Source of the DNA: an uncultured Marivita sp.
Lineage (GTDB): Bacteria > Pseudomonadota > Alphaproteobacteria > Rhodobacterales > Rhodobacteraceae
Direction of reading: 5' to 3'
Length of the DNA stretch: 64,000 nucleotides
Assembly: GCF_947488135.1 (NCBI RefSeq)
Contig: NZ_CANKYW010000008.1
Location: 1 to 64,000 of the forward strand
In this document: positions 47,603 through 56,539 of the stretch, piece after piece
How the letters are laid out: each line of letters begins with the position of its first letter
Position numbering within the stretch: position 1 is the stretch's first letter
Program-made: the position numbers and the translations under genes
Notes under the pieces: generated by a model
What the model was told of the DNA's origin: nothing
The model's input: only the letters and a program-made list of their open reading frames with translations
The model's database searches: none

Positions 47603-47647
47603 GTGTCAGTGAGTCGCGCATCACGTCGCGCGGCAATCACGTGACAC
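47603..47647 (+). other. Strong stem-loop in the leader of FAH copy C
   Basis: GTGTCAGTGA-GTCGCGC-loop-GCGCGGC-AA-TCACGTGACAC; 17 pairs with two small bulges. Confidence 0.7.
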
Positions 47648-47669
47648 CAACACGAGGGAGGATCGCCGG

Positions 47670-48557
47670 GTGCGATTGGCAACCATTTCTGTGGATGGAG
47701 ACCCCATCTGCGTTGCGTATCTGTCAGACGGCAGCATGTTGAACATTTCCGAAGCCGCAGGCTCGATGCAGGCGTTGATCGAGGGCGGGAAACCGGCGCT
47801 TGATGCCGCCCGCAAGCTCGTGTCCGAAGCCGAGGACGGCCAGCACCAGGATAAGGTGATCCGGCAGAACGCCACGCTGATGGCGCCGATTCCAAAGCCG
47901 CTGAAGAACGTCTTTTGCGTCGGCCGCAACTATGCCGAGCACATTGCCGAAGGCGACCGGGCGCAAAACCAGAAGGTCGGCGTGACGGAACATCCCGTCT
48001 TCTTCACCAAGCCGCCGACCGCGGTTGTCGCACCCGATGGCGATGTCCTGCTCTTTCCCGAAGTGTCCACTTCCATCGACTACGAGGTCGAATTGACCGT
48101 GGTGATCGGCACGCCGGGCCGCAACATTTCCAAAGCGGATGCGATGGATCACATCTTCGGGTATACGATCCTCAACGACATCACCGCACGCGACATCCAG
48201 CGCCGCCACGGTGGGCAGTATTTCAAGGGCAAGGGGCTCGATGGCTCCTGCCCCATCGGTCCGGTCATCGTGACCGCCGACGAAATCGACGACCCGCACG
48301 CCCTGTCCATCGGCCTCACGGTCAATGGCGAACAGCGTCAGGACGGGAACACGAAGGACATGATCTTCGACATTCCGACGCTCATCGCATCCCTGTCCGA
48401 GGGGCTGACGCTCGAACCCGGCGACATGATCGCCACCGGCACACCGTCGGGCGTGGGCTATGCGATGGATCCGCCGCAGTTCCTCAAGGACGGCGACACT
48501 GTGATATGTAAAGTTTCCGGAATCGGCACGCTCAGCAACACTGTACGCGCCGTATAA
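47670..48557 (+). CDS. Fumarylacetoacetate hydrolase family protein, copy C
   Basis: FCVGRNYAEHIAEGD, SIDYEVELTVVIGTPGRNISKADAMDHIFGYTILNDITARDIQRRHGGQYFKGKGLDGSCPIGPVIV; GTG start. Confidence 0.93.
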   Translation: MRLATISVDGDPICVAYLSDGSMLNISEAAGSMQALIEGGKPALDAARKLVSEAEDGQHQDKVIRQNATLMAPIPKPLKNVFCVGRNYAEHIAEGDRAQNQKVGVTEHPVFFTKPPTAVVAPDGDVLLFPEVSTSIDYEVELTVVIGTPGRNISKADAMDHIFGYTILNDITARDIQRRHGGQYFKGKGLDGSCPIGPVIVTADEIDDPHALSIGLTVNGEQRQDGNTKDMIFDIPTLIASLSEGLTLEPGDMIATGTPSGVGYAMDPPQFLKDGDTVICKVSGIGTLSNTVRAV

Positions 48558-48617
48558 AGGCCCCGCCGCTGCGGAAAGCGGCCAAAAGGGTCAGACACGA
48601 TTGGGAGGAGAACCATC

Positions 48618-49646
48618 ATGATCAACAGAAGAACATTCACCGCCTCATTGCTCGCCGCCGTCCCGGCGACGGGCCTGATGGGCACATCGGTACTGGCGCA
48701 AGACCTGCGCGACATCACCTTCGTGCAGCCAAGCCCGTCGGCCATCAACTCGTTCCCGGTCTTCGTCGCCATCGGCGAGGGCTTCTTCGAGGAAGAGGGC
48801 CTGAACGTCACCGTCGAGGCGATCAACGGCTCGGGCGCGGTGCTGCAAGCGCTGTCCGCAGGCCAGGCGCATTTCGGCCGTCCCGGCCCCGGTCCGATGA
48901 TCGCGGCCAAGACGCGCGGCGTCGATGCGGTCCACATCTACAACGTTGCAGCACGCAGCAACTTCGGCATCGCGGTGCAGCAGGACAGCGACATCCAGAG
49001 CGTCGAAGACCTGCGCGGCAAGGTGATCGGCACAGGCACAGCCGACGGCGCGGAAGTGGGCTTTGCCCGCAACGTGATGTCCGGCGCGGGCATGACCGAA
49101 GGCGAGGATTACCAATTCCTCACCGTTGGTGACGGCGGCCCGGCAACGGCGGCGTTCCTGAACGGCGAAATCGACGCCTACTCCGCATCTACAGCGGACA
49201 CCGCCATCCTGAACCAACGCGGCATGGCCGTGCGCGACATCACCCCGGCCGAGTTCGGCCGCTTCTTCGGCAACGGCATCGCGACGATGGCCGACACCAT
49301 CGCCAATGACCGCGAGCTGGTCGAAGCCTGGAGCCGCGCCTTCGCCAAGGGTCACGCTTTTGCTTTGGACGACGCCAACCGGGAAGCAGTGCTTCAGCAT
49401 CTTGCAGACGGCAACCCGCAGGAAGGTGAAGACAAGGAGTTCCAGTCCGCGCTCTTCGATGCGGTCCGTTCCAAGACCATTCCGTCCGACGACGCCCCGC
49501 ATCTGGGCTGGTATCCGGCCGAGGTCTGGCAGGAATGGGAAGATGCGCTGGTCGCAGGCGGAGAGATCGAGGCACCGCTCGAGGATCTGAGCGCTGTCTG
49601 GACCAACGAATTCGCCGCCATCGGCGCGGAGGCGGCAGGCGGATGA
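48618..49646 (+). CDS. ABC transporter substrate-binding protein (NMT1/THI5-like)
   Basis: Signal sequence; EGFFEEEGLNVTVEAINGSGAVLQALSAGQAHFGRPGPGPMIAA. Confidence 0.9.
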   Translation: MINRRTFTASLLAAVPATGLMGTSVLAQDLRDITFVQPSPSAINSFPVFVAIGEGFFEEEGLNVTVEAINGSGAVLQALSAGQAHFGRPGPGPMIAAKTRGVDAVHIYNVAARSNFGIAVQQDSDIQSVEDLRGKVIGTGTADGAEVGFARNVMSGAGMTEGEDYQFLTVGDGGPATAAFLNGEIDAYSASTADTAILNQRGMAVRDITPAEFGRFFGNGIATMADTIANDRELVEAWSRAFAKGHAFALDDANREAVLQHLADGNPQEGEDKEFQSALFDAVRSKTIPSDDAPHLGWYPAEVWQEWEDALVAGGEIEAPLEDLSAVWTNEFAAIGAEAAGG

Positions 49647-50452
49647 ACACAGCCGTCGCACACGACTATTCCGGCGCGCCTCTTGGCGCGCCGGTCTACG
49701 AGTTGACACAGGTCAGCAAGACCTATGCGCGCAACCGTGTGGTCGCGCTTGAAAATGTCAGCCTCACCCTGCGCAAGGGCAGCTTTACCTCGGTCATCGG
49801 GTCCAGCGGCTGCGGGAAGTCGACGCTGCTCAAGATCATGGCCGGACTCATCCCGCCCACCAAGGGCCGGGTGATCCTTCAGAACCAGCCCGTCAAGGGC
49901 CCCCGTCGGGACATCGGCATGATGTTCCAGCAGGCGACGCTCTTCCCGTGGAAGACCGCCGTGGAAAACATCGTGCTGCCCATCGAAATCCGCGATGGAA
50001 AGGCCGCCGCCAAGAAGGCGATGGACAAGGCCCACGAACTGCTCGAGATCGTCGGCCTCAAGGGCTTTGAAAACGTCTACCCGAACGAGCTTTCGGGCGG
50101 CATGGCGCAACGCGCGTCGATCTGCCGGATGCTCATCACCGAACCGGCGGTCCTGCTGCTGGACGAACCGTTCAGCGCGCTCGATGAACTATCGCGCGAC
50201 ATGATGAACATGGAGCTTCAGCGGATCTGCCGCGAACAGGATGCAACGGCCTTCCTCGTCACCCACTCCATTCAGGAAGCCGTGATCCTGTCGGACGACA
50301 TCGTCGTGATGAAACCGCGCCCCGGCCGCATCGCCGAGGTCGTGAGCGTCGATCTTCCGCGCCCACGGACACTCGAGATGATGACGACGCCGAAATTCGG
50401 CGAAATCGTCGACCACATTCGGGGCATGCTGGACAAGGGAGAGGACATGTGA
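49643..50452 (+). CDS. ABC transporter ATP-binding protein (nitrate/taurine/pyrimidine type)
   Basis: Walker A GSSGCGKSTLLKIMAGLI; LSGGMAQRASICRML; LLLDEPFSALDEL. Confidence 0.95.
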   Translation: MNTAVAHDYSGAPLGAPVYELTQVSKTYARNRVVALENVSLTLRKGSFTSVIGSSGCGKSTLLKIMAGLIPPTKGRVILQNQPVKGPRRDIGMMFQQATLFPWKTAVENIVLPIEIRDGKAAAKKAMDKAHELLEIVGLKGFENVYPNELSGGMAQRASICRMLITEPAVLLLDEPFSALDELSRDMMNMELQRICREQDATAFLVTHSIQEAVILSDDIVVMKPRPGRIAEVVSVDLPRPRTLEMMTTPKFGEIVDHIRGMLDKGEDM

Positions 50453-51315
50453 CCGAGTATCAGACAAACGCGCCCACCGACGCCGAGACGATCCAGGACA
50501 CCGTGTGGGAACAGGAAATCGCCTTCATTGACTCGGTGCCGCGCTGGATCGCCATGACCTTTGTTTTCGTGGTGTTCATCGGCACCTGGCAACTGGTGAC
50601 AAGCTTCGGGCTCGTCTCGCCGATCATCCTGCCGACACCGATGGAAACCCTCAAGGACATGATCTTCGTCGGTCAGAACCTGGCCACGGGCGGCTACATG
50701 CTCGTCTCGCTCTGGATCACGATTCAAGAGGTGATCTACGGCTTCGCCCTCGCCATCGCCATCGGGTTCTCGCTCGGCGTGCTCGTCGGGGAAACCGCGT
50801 TCGGGGAAAAGGCGGTCATGCCCTACCTCGTCGCCATCGACACCATGCCAAAGGTGGCGTTCGCGCCGCTATTCGTGGCGTGGCTGGGGTTCGGCATCGA
50901 ATCCAAAGTGGCCCTCGCCGCATTCATCGCGACCTTCCCCATCGTCGTGGGCACGGCTGCCGGCCTGCACGCCGCCGATGAGAACGCGCGGATGCTGTTC
51001 AAGACCATGGGCGCAAGCCGGATGCAGACGCTCATCAAGATGAAGCTGCCCACCGGCCTGCCCCAGATTTTCACCGGTCTCAAGATCGGCGCGGTCGGCG
51101 TCATGGCGGGTGCGATCACCGGCGAATTCCTCGGTGGCGGCAAGGGCTTTGGCGAGCTGATCCGCGTTGCAGCGTCACAGCTCAACACACCACGTGTGTT
51201 CTCGCTGATCCTCTATCTCAGCGTGGTGGGTCTCGTGCTCTACCTCATCGTGCAGTGGACGCAGCGCCGTGTCGTCTTCTGGCAAAAGGAAACCGTGGGA
51301 TCCTACGATGGCTGA
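50449..51315 (+). CDS. ABC transporter permease
   Basis: Multi-TM BPD permease, TMGASRMQTLIKMKLPTGLPQIFTGLKIGAVGVMAGAITGEFLGG. Confidence 0.93.
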   Translation: MTEYQTNAPTDAETIQDTVWEQEIAFIDSVPRWIAMTFVFVVFIGTWQLVTSFGLVSPIILPTPMETLKDMIFVGQNLATGGYMLVSLWITIQEVIYGFALAIAIGFSLGVLVGETAFGEKAVMPYLVAIDTMPKVAFAPLFVAWLGFGIESKVALAAFIATFPIVVGTAAGLHAADENARMLFKTMGASRMQTLIKMKLPTGLPQIFTGLKIGAVGVMAGAITGEFLGGGKGFGELIRVAASQLNTPRVFSLILYLSVVGLVLYLIVQWTQRRVVFWQKETVGSYDG

Positions 51316-52381
51316 CGGCTCTGCGATCGCGGTCGCGGACTTGCGCGACTTCGTCTCCCGCGCGCTCATGGCGCGCGGGGTGCCGGACACCGACGCGGCC
51401 AAGGTCGCGGGCTTCATGGTCGAGTCGGACATCTACGGCTACGGCACCCACGGCGTGTTCCGCCTGCGCCAATACCTCGCGCGGCTGGACGGCGGCGGGT
51501 GCAACCCGACCCCGAATATCTCCATCGCGCAGCAGACCGTCGCCACAGGCCTGATCGACGGTGATAATGGGCTTGGGCATCTCGCAATGGCCGCCGCCCG
51601 CGATCTGGCGATCGACAAGGCGCGCGAGGCCGGGATCGGCTGGGTCGGCGTACGAAACGGCAACCATGCGGGCCCACTGGCGCTCTACGTGCGCCCACAG
51701 GCCGAAGCCGGGCTTCTGGGCATGGCCGCCGCCGTCGGCAGCGCCAACCACGTGCCCCCCTATGGCGGCACCGACCTGCTGCTTGGCACCAACCCCATCG
51801 CTTTCTCCGCCCCCGCGGCGGGGCCCGATCCCTTCGTGTTCGACATGGCCACCACGGTGGCGGCGATGGGCAAGATCAAGACGCTCCTGCAACAGGGCGA
51901 ACCGATGCCCGAGGGCTGGATGGTCGGGCGCGACGGCAAACCCCTGACCGATCCCGCGAAGAAGTCCGAAGGCTTCCTCCTGCCCATCGGCGGGCCCAAG
52001 GGCTTCGGCCTGTCCGTCGCCATCGGGCTGATGGCTGGCGTGATGAACGGCGCGGCGTTTGGCTCTGACGTGGTGGATTTCACCAAGGACACCACCTCGC
52101 CCACCAATACGGGCCAGTTCGTCGTGGCGATCGACCCCGCCGCTTTCGGCATCGGTGCTGGGTTCGCTGAAGAGGCCGCCCGCGTCTTCTCCGAGATGCG
52201 CGCCTCCCCTCCCCTGCCCGGTCACGACCCGGTGCGCCTGCCCGGTGACGGCAAGACCGCCGCCGCAGAGGCCCGCCGCAAGGACGGGCTGACGCTGAAA
52301 GCCGCCCTGCGCCGCGATCTCAACGCGCTTGCCGCAGATTGCGGCCTCGACGCGCCTTTCCCGGACGACGGGACCGCGTAA
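51308..52381 (+). CDS. Malate/L-lactate dehydrogenase (Ldh2) family oxidoreductase
   Basis: ESDIYGYGTHGVFRLRQYLARL, GVRNGNHAGPLALYV, GPKGFGLSVAIGLMAGVMNGAAFG. Confidence 0.9.
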   Translation: MADGSAIAVADLRDFVSRALMARGVPDTDAAKVAGFMVESDIYGYGTHGVFRLRQYLARLDGGGCNPTPNISIAQQTVATGLIDGDNGLGHLAMAAARDLAIDKAREAGIGWVGVRNGNHAGPLALYVRPQAEAGLLGMAAAVGSANHVPPYGGTDLLLGTNPIAFSAPAAGPDPFVFDMATTVAAMGKIKTLLQQGEPMPEGWMVGRDGKPLTDPAKKSEGFLLPIGGPKGFGLSVAIGLMAGVMNGAAFGSDVVDFTKDTTSPTNTGQFVVAIDPAAFGIGAGFAEEAARVFSEMRASPPLPGHDPVRLPGDGKTAAAEARRKDGLTLKAALRRDLNALAADCGLDAPFPDDGTA

Positions 52382-52390
52382 CGCGGTCCC
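52370..52390. other. 10-bp-arm hairpin GGGACCGCGT-A-ACGCGGTCCC spanning the Ldh2 stop codon
   Basis: Perfect inverted repeat read directly; no following T-tract. Confidence 0.65.
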
Positions 52391-52730
52391 ACCCGGACCA
52401 CTCCTTCCGATAGCGGATCCATTCAGGCCTTGAGCTCGCCTAGCGAGCCCCCGGATCGGCTCCCAAGCGACTTCAAAAGCCCTAAAAATCCGCACCCTGC
52501 CCGCGCTCTGCGATTTTCTGCTCATACGGCGGCGATAAACCGCCACGTCGCTCCGCAGGCGCACAATTTCTGGATGACTCCGAAAAACAAGGGATAGCCT
52601 CAAAGATGTGGAATCGCGGCTGGACCGGCCCGAGTCCGGCAGGGCCATTTGCGCCCTGACAGGGCGTGCGCAACGCCCCGCAAGACAAGCGCGGCCCAAG
52701 TCGCGATGACAACAGGAAGGATCGACAAAA

Positions 52731-55700
52731 ATGAGCTTGATGATAACCGGAGTGATCGACGGCCCGCTGAGCGGCGGCGTCCCCAAGGCGATACAGCTTT
52801 ACGCGCTCGCTGATATTCCCGATCTGTCGATCTACGGCGTCGGGTCAGCGAACAACGGCGGCGGATCGGATAACGAAGAATTCACCTTCCCGGCGGTCGC
52901 GCTGGCCGCTGGATCAACCCTCTATGTCGCGTCCGAAATTCCGGGATTTACCGATTTCTTCGGCTTCGCACCCGATTACACAAGTTCCAGCGCCAGCATC
53001 AACGGCAACGACGCGATCGAGCTGTTCCAGATCGGCGCGGTGATCGACGTTTTCGGAGACATCAATGTCGACGGTTCGGGTGAGGTTTGGGATTACATGG
53101 ACGGCTGGGCCTCCCGCACGCCATCCGAAGGGCCAAACCCCATCTTCGATCCCGCCGAATGGACCTTCAGCGGCGCAAACGCTCTGGATGGCGAGACCAG
53201 CAACGCCACTGCCGCAACGCCCTTTCCCTTCCCCGATAGCGGCGGAACGGGCAGCCCCGATATCGTCATCAACGAAGTCCGCATCTCGCAATCCGGCCCG
53301 GACACGGACGATTTTGTCGAACTGTTCACGACACCCGGCGCGTCTTTCGACGGCAAGACGCTGGTCGTGCTGTCCGGCGAATTTGCACCCGGCCAGATCG
53401 ACTTTGCCATAAGCCTCGACGGCGCGGTGGCCGACGAAGACGGCTTTCTGCTCATCGCCAATAGCGAGAATCCGAACCTTGATGCGGGTGATGTCGGTGT
53501 TTTGGGCCTCGATTTCTTCGGCTCTCCGCAGACCTTCCTAGTGGTCGACGGGTTCTCCGACCTTCCTGGGGCCGATCTGGACACCGACGATGACGGCACG
53601 CTCGACACGACGCCGTGGACCGAGGTGATCGCGAGCCTGTCCTTCGAGGATGGCGATACCACCCCGGATGTCAGCTATTCCGACATGGTCATCCCCCCTG
53701 ACGGCACGTTTACCGCAGCCGGGGCCGCGCGGGACACGGACGGAACCGGGGCTTTTACCCCCCTTCCCTTCAACGACCTGTCCGCCGACACGCCGGGCAG
53801 CACGAACACCCCCGTGATCGCCCCCGACCGCGTCACCATCATGGAAATTCAGGGCGCGGGCCATGTCTCGGGCCTCGTCAGCGCGACGCCACTTGATCCG
53901 ACCACCGGCGCAAATGGTCCGCGTGTCACCACGACCGGCATCGTCACAGCGGTGGATTCCAACGGATTCTACATGCAGGACGCCACCGGCGACGGCGATA
54001 TCGCCACCTCCGACGCCATTTTCGTCTTCACCGGCAGCACCCCCACCGTAAGCACCGGGGATGAGGTGGACGTGACCGGCACAGTCTCCGAATTCTATCC
54101 CGGAGGCGCATCCAGCGGCAATCTGAGCACGACGCAGCTTGCCGGTTCGCCCGAGGTCACGGTCCTGTCCACGGGCAACGCGCTGCCAAGCGCGGTGATC
54201 CTCGGCGCGGGCGGGCGGCCCCTGCCCGACCAGAACATCGACGATGACGCCTTCGCGTCCTTCGACGTGGACACCGACGGTATCGACTATTTCGAAAGCC
54301 TCGAAGCGATGCTCGTCACCGTCCCGCAACCCGTCGCCATTTCCGGCACCAACGCCTTTGGCGAGGTCTTCGTTGCGGTCGATGGCGGTGCCGGGGCCAC
54401 CGGCCTGTCGGAACGCGGCACGCTCAATATCTCACCCGACGATTTCAACCCCGAGAAGGTGCAGATCGACTGGGATTCCACCGTCAGCCCGGGCGATGTC
54501 GCCTCGGTCAGCGTCGGCGCGGCGTTCGACGACATCATGGGCGTCGTGTCCTACAGCTTCGGCAATTACGAGATCGTGCCGACCGAAACCGTTGTCGTGA
54601 TCGAACCCTCCGCGCTCGAGGCGGAAATGACCGATCTGACGGGATCCGACACCGATCTGAGCATCGCGACCTACAACGTGCTCAATCTCGACACAAACGA
54701 TGCTGACGGAGACACCGACGTGGCCGATGGCCGTTTCGATGCGATCGCCGAACAGATCATCACCAACCTCAACAGCCCCGACATCATCGCGCTGCAAGAG
54801 GTGCAGGACAATTCCGGCTCGGTCGATGATGGTGTGATTTCCGCCTCGGCCACCTATGAGGCCCTGATCGACGCGATCGACCTTGCCGATGACGGCGTGT
54901 TGAACGACAGCACCGGCTATGCCTTCATCGACAACACCTTCATCGGCAACAACACCAGCGGCGGCCAGCCGGGCGGCAACATCCGCACCGGGTTCCTCTA
55001 CAACGAAACCCGCGTGACGCTGATCGAAGGCTCGGTGCAGACCATCGGCAGCCAGGCACCCGGTGGTGCCTTCGAGGGCGCGCGCCTGCCCCTTATCGCG
55101 AGTTTCGACTTCAACGGCGAAGAGATCACAGTGGTCAACAACCACTTCTCCTCCAAAGGCGGCAGCGCGCCGATCTTCGGGGTCGAACAGGACTTCGCGG
55201 ACCGTCAGGAAGACGTCACCGTAAACGGCTCGCTCGACGAACGTCAGGCGCAATCGGCGGCGGTCAGCAGCTTTGTTTCAGGAGCCTTGGCAGAGAATGC
55301 AGAGGCCAATGTGGTCGTTCTGGGCGATCTCAACGAGTTCGAATTCGTCTCTCCCGTCACCGGGCTCGAAGACGCCGGTCTGACCAACCTGACCAACACG
55401 CTTGATCCCGATGAACGCTACACGTTCAACTTTCAGGGCAACAGCCAATCGCTGGATCATATCCTCGTCTCCGATGCCCTGCTCGGCGGCGCGCAGTTCG
55501 ACGTGGTGCACACCAACTCCGAATTCGCCGCCACCGACAGCAGCGCCAGCGACCACGACCCCCTCCTCGCATTGCTGAGCTTCGACGCCCCGGAACCTGA
55601 CACGATCACCGTCGCGGTCACGTTCGACACCTTCGGCTTCTTCGGCTCTCGGGCGACCGAGACCGTGGAGGACGCCGTGGTCGACACCGGCCGCGTGCCG

Positions 55701-56141
55701 ACGATCCGCAACAGCCTCGATTTCGACGGGGTCGATATCGAACTCGGCGCCAGTGCCGGGGGCGTTGAATATGTGACCAGCTACAAGGGCGAAATCGGGG
55801 TCTTCTCGTTCGGCGACAGGGTCTTCCGCGGCGAGGCAGGATTGGTCAACGATGACGAAACCCTGATCTTCGACATCGAAGACGGCGCATTTGGCGATGC
55901 GCTCATGGCGATGTTCGATTTTGCCACCGTGAAAGGGTCTGGCAATGTCGAAATCGCGTTCTTCAACGACGGGGTAGAGATCGGATCGCAGGTCGCGTCC
56001 GCCGCAAGCGGCTCTGTCACGGCGGAACTCGACGGTCAGAGCTTCGACAGCGTTGAGCTTTCCGCCCTCGGCAACACCGCGTTTTCGCTGGTCGGGTTTT
56101 CCTTCGAGCGAACTGCGATGGATGATTTCCTGATCGTGTAA
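52731..56141 (+). CDS. Large ExeM/NucH-like extracellular endonuclease/exonuclease/phosphatase-family nuclease with an N-terminal lamin-tail-like region
   Basis: DLSIATYNVLNLDTNDADGDTDVADGRFDAIAEQI..PDIIALQEVQDNSG, GNIRTGFLYNETRVTLI, VVNNHFSSKGGS, VVLGDLNEFEF, SLDHILVSDAL, ASDHDPLLALL; N-terminal DIVINEVRISQSGPDTDDFVELF. Confidence 0.9.
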   Translation: MSLMITGVIDGPLSGGVPKAIQLYALADIPDLSIYGVGSANNGGGSDNEEFTFPAVALAAGSTLYVASEIPGFTDFFGFAPDYTSSSASINGNDAIELFQIGAVIDVFGDINVDGSGEVWDYMDGWASRTPSEGPNPIFDPAEWTFSGANALDGETSNATAATPFPFPDSGGTGSPDIVINEVRISQSGPDTDDFVELFTTPGASFDGKTLVVLSGEFAPGQIDFAISLDGAVADEDGFLLIANSENPNLDAGDVGVLGLDFFGSPQTFLVVDGFSDLPGADLDTDDDGTLDTTPWTEVIASLSFEDGDTTPDVSYSDMVIPPDGTFTAAGAARDTDGTGAFTPLPFNDLSADTPGSTNTPVIAPDRVTIMEIQGAGHVSGLVSATPLDPTTGANGPRVTTTGIVTAVDSNGFYMQDATGDGDIATSDAIFVFTGSTPTVSTGDEVDVTGTVSEFYPGGASSGNLSTTQLAGSPEVTVLSTGNALPSAVILGAGGRPLPDQNIDDDAFASFDVDTDGIDYFESLEAMLVTVPQPVAISGTNAFGEVFVAVDGGAGATGLSERGTLNISPDDFNPEKVQIDWDSTVSPGDVASVSVGAAFDDIMGVVSYSFGNYEIVPTETVVVIEPSALEAEMTDLTGSDTDLSIATYNVLNLDTNDADGDTDVADGRFDAIAEQIITNLNSPDIIALQEVQDNSGSVDDGVISASATYEALIDAIDLADDGVLNDSTGYAFIDNTFIGNNTSGGQPGGNIRTGFLYNETRVTLIEGSVQTIGSQAPGGAFEGARLPLIASFDFNGEEITVVNNHFSSKGGSAPIFGVEQDFADRQEDVTVNGSLDERQAQSAAVSSFVSGALAENAEANVVVLGDLNEFEFVSPVTGLEDAGLTNLTNTLDPDERYTFNFQGNSQSLDHILVSDALLGGAQFDVVHTNSEFAATDSSASDHDPLLALLSFDAPEPDTITVAVTFDTFGFFGSRATETVEDAVVDTGRVPTIRNSLDFDGVDIELGASAGGVEYVTSYKGEIGVFSFGDRVFRGEAGLVNDDETLIFDIEDGAFGDALMAMFDFATVKGSGNVEIAFFNDGVEIGSQVASAASGSVTAELDGQSFDSVELSALGNTAFSLVGFSFERTAMDDFLIV

Positions 56142-56181
56142 ACGGGCGCGAAATCTCCTCGATTGACTTCGCTAACTCCGG

Positions 56182-56218
56182 AAACAGTCTCTAACCGCCG
56201 CGTTAGAGACTGTTTTTT
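56182..56218 (+). terminator. Rho-independent terminator downstream of the nuclease gene (also carries GTCTCTAAC motif copies)
   Basis: AAACAGTCTCTAAC-cgccgc-GTTAGAGACTGTTT, perfect 14-bp stem, then T-run. Confidence 0.85.
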
Positions 56219-56539
56219 CGTTCTGCTGCGCCCGGATACAACTCGATTCGGCCGGAAGCCACCGCAAGTGTGCCCTCGCTGGCACCACCTGTCATGGGGT
56301 CTGAGAGCGACTTATTTCGCACCAGAGCCACGCAAATGTGGAATTTCCCAGATAAATGACAATATTTTCAGTGAGTTACAAACTTCCTTGCGTTGGCCGA
56401 CAGAAAAATATCAACATCTGGACGCAGCCCGTGCAGGCGACCCTGCGAAGAAAGCTTGCCAAACGGCCCCTCGCTTGCCTAAAAGAAACGATAAATAAAG
56501 CGCTGACGCAAAACAGCGTTACTGAGCAGAGGCAATGAG

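Noticed and set aside
47530-47895. Upstream extension of the FadR copy B ORF
   Set aside because: Runs through the intergenic region and into divergent FAH copy C; start at 47529 is better supported.
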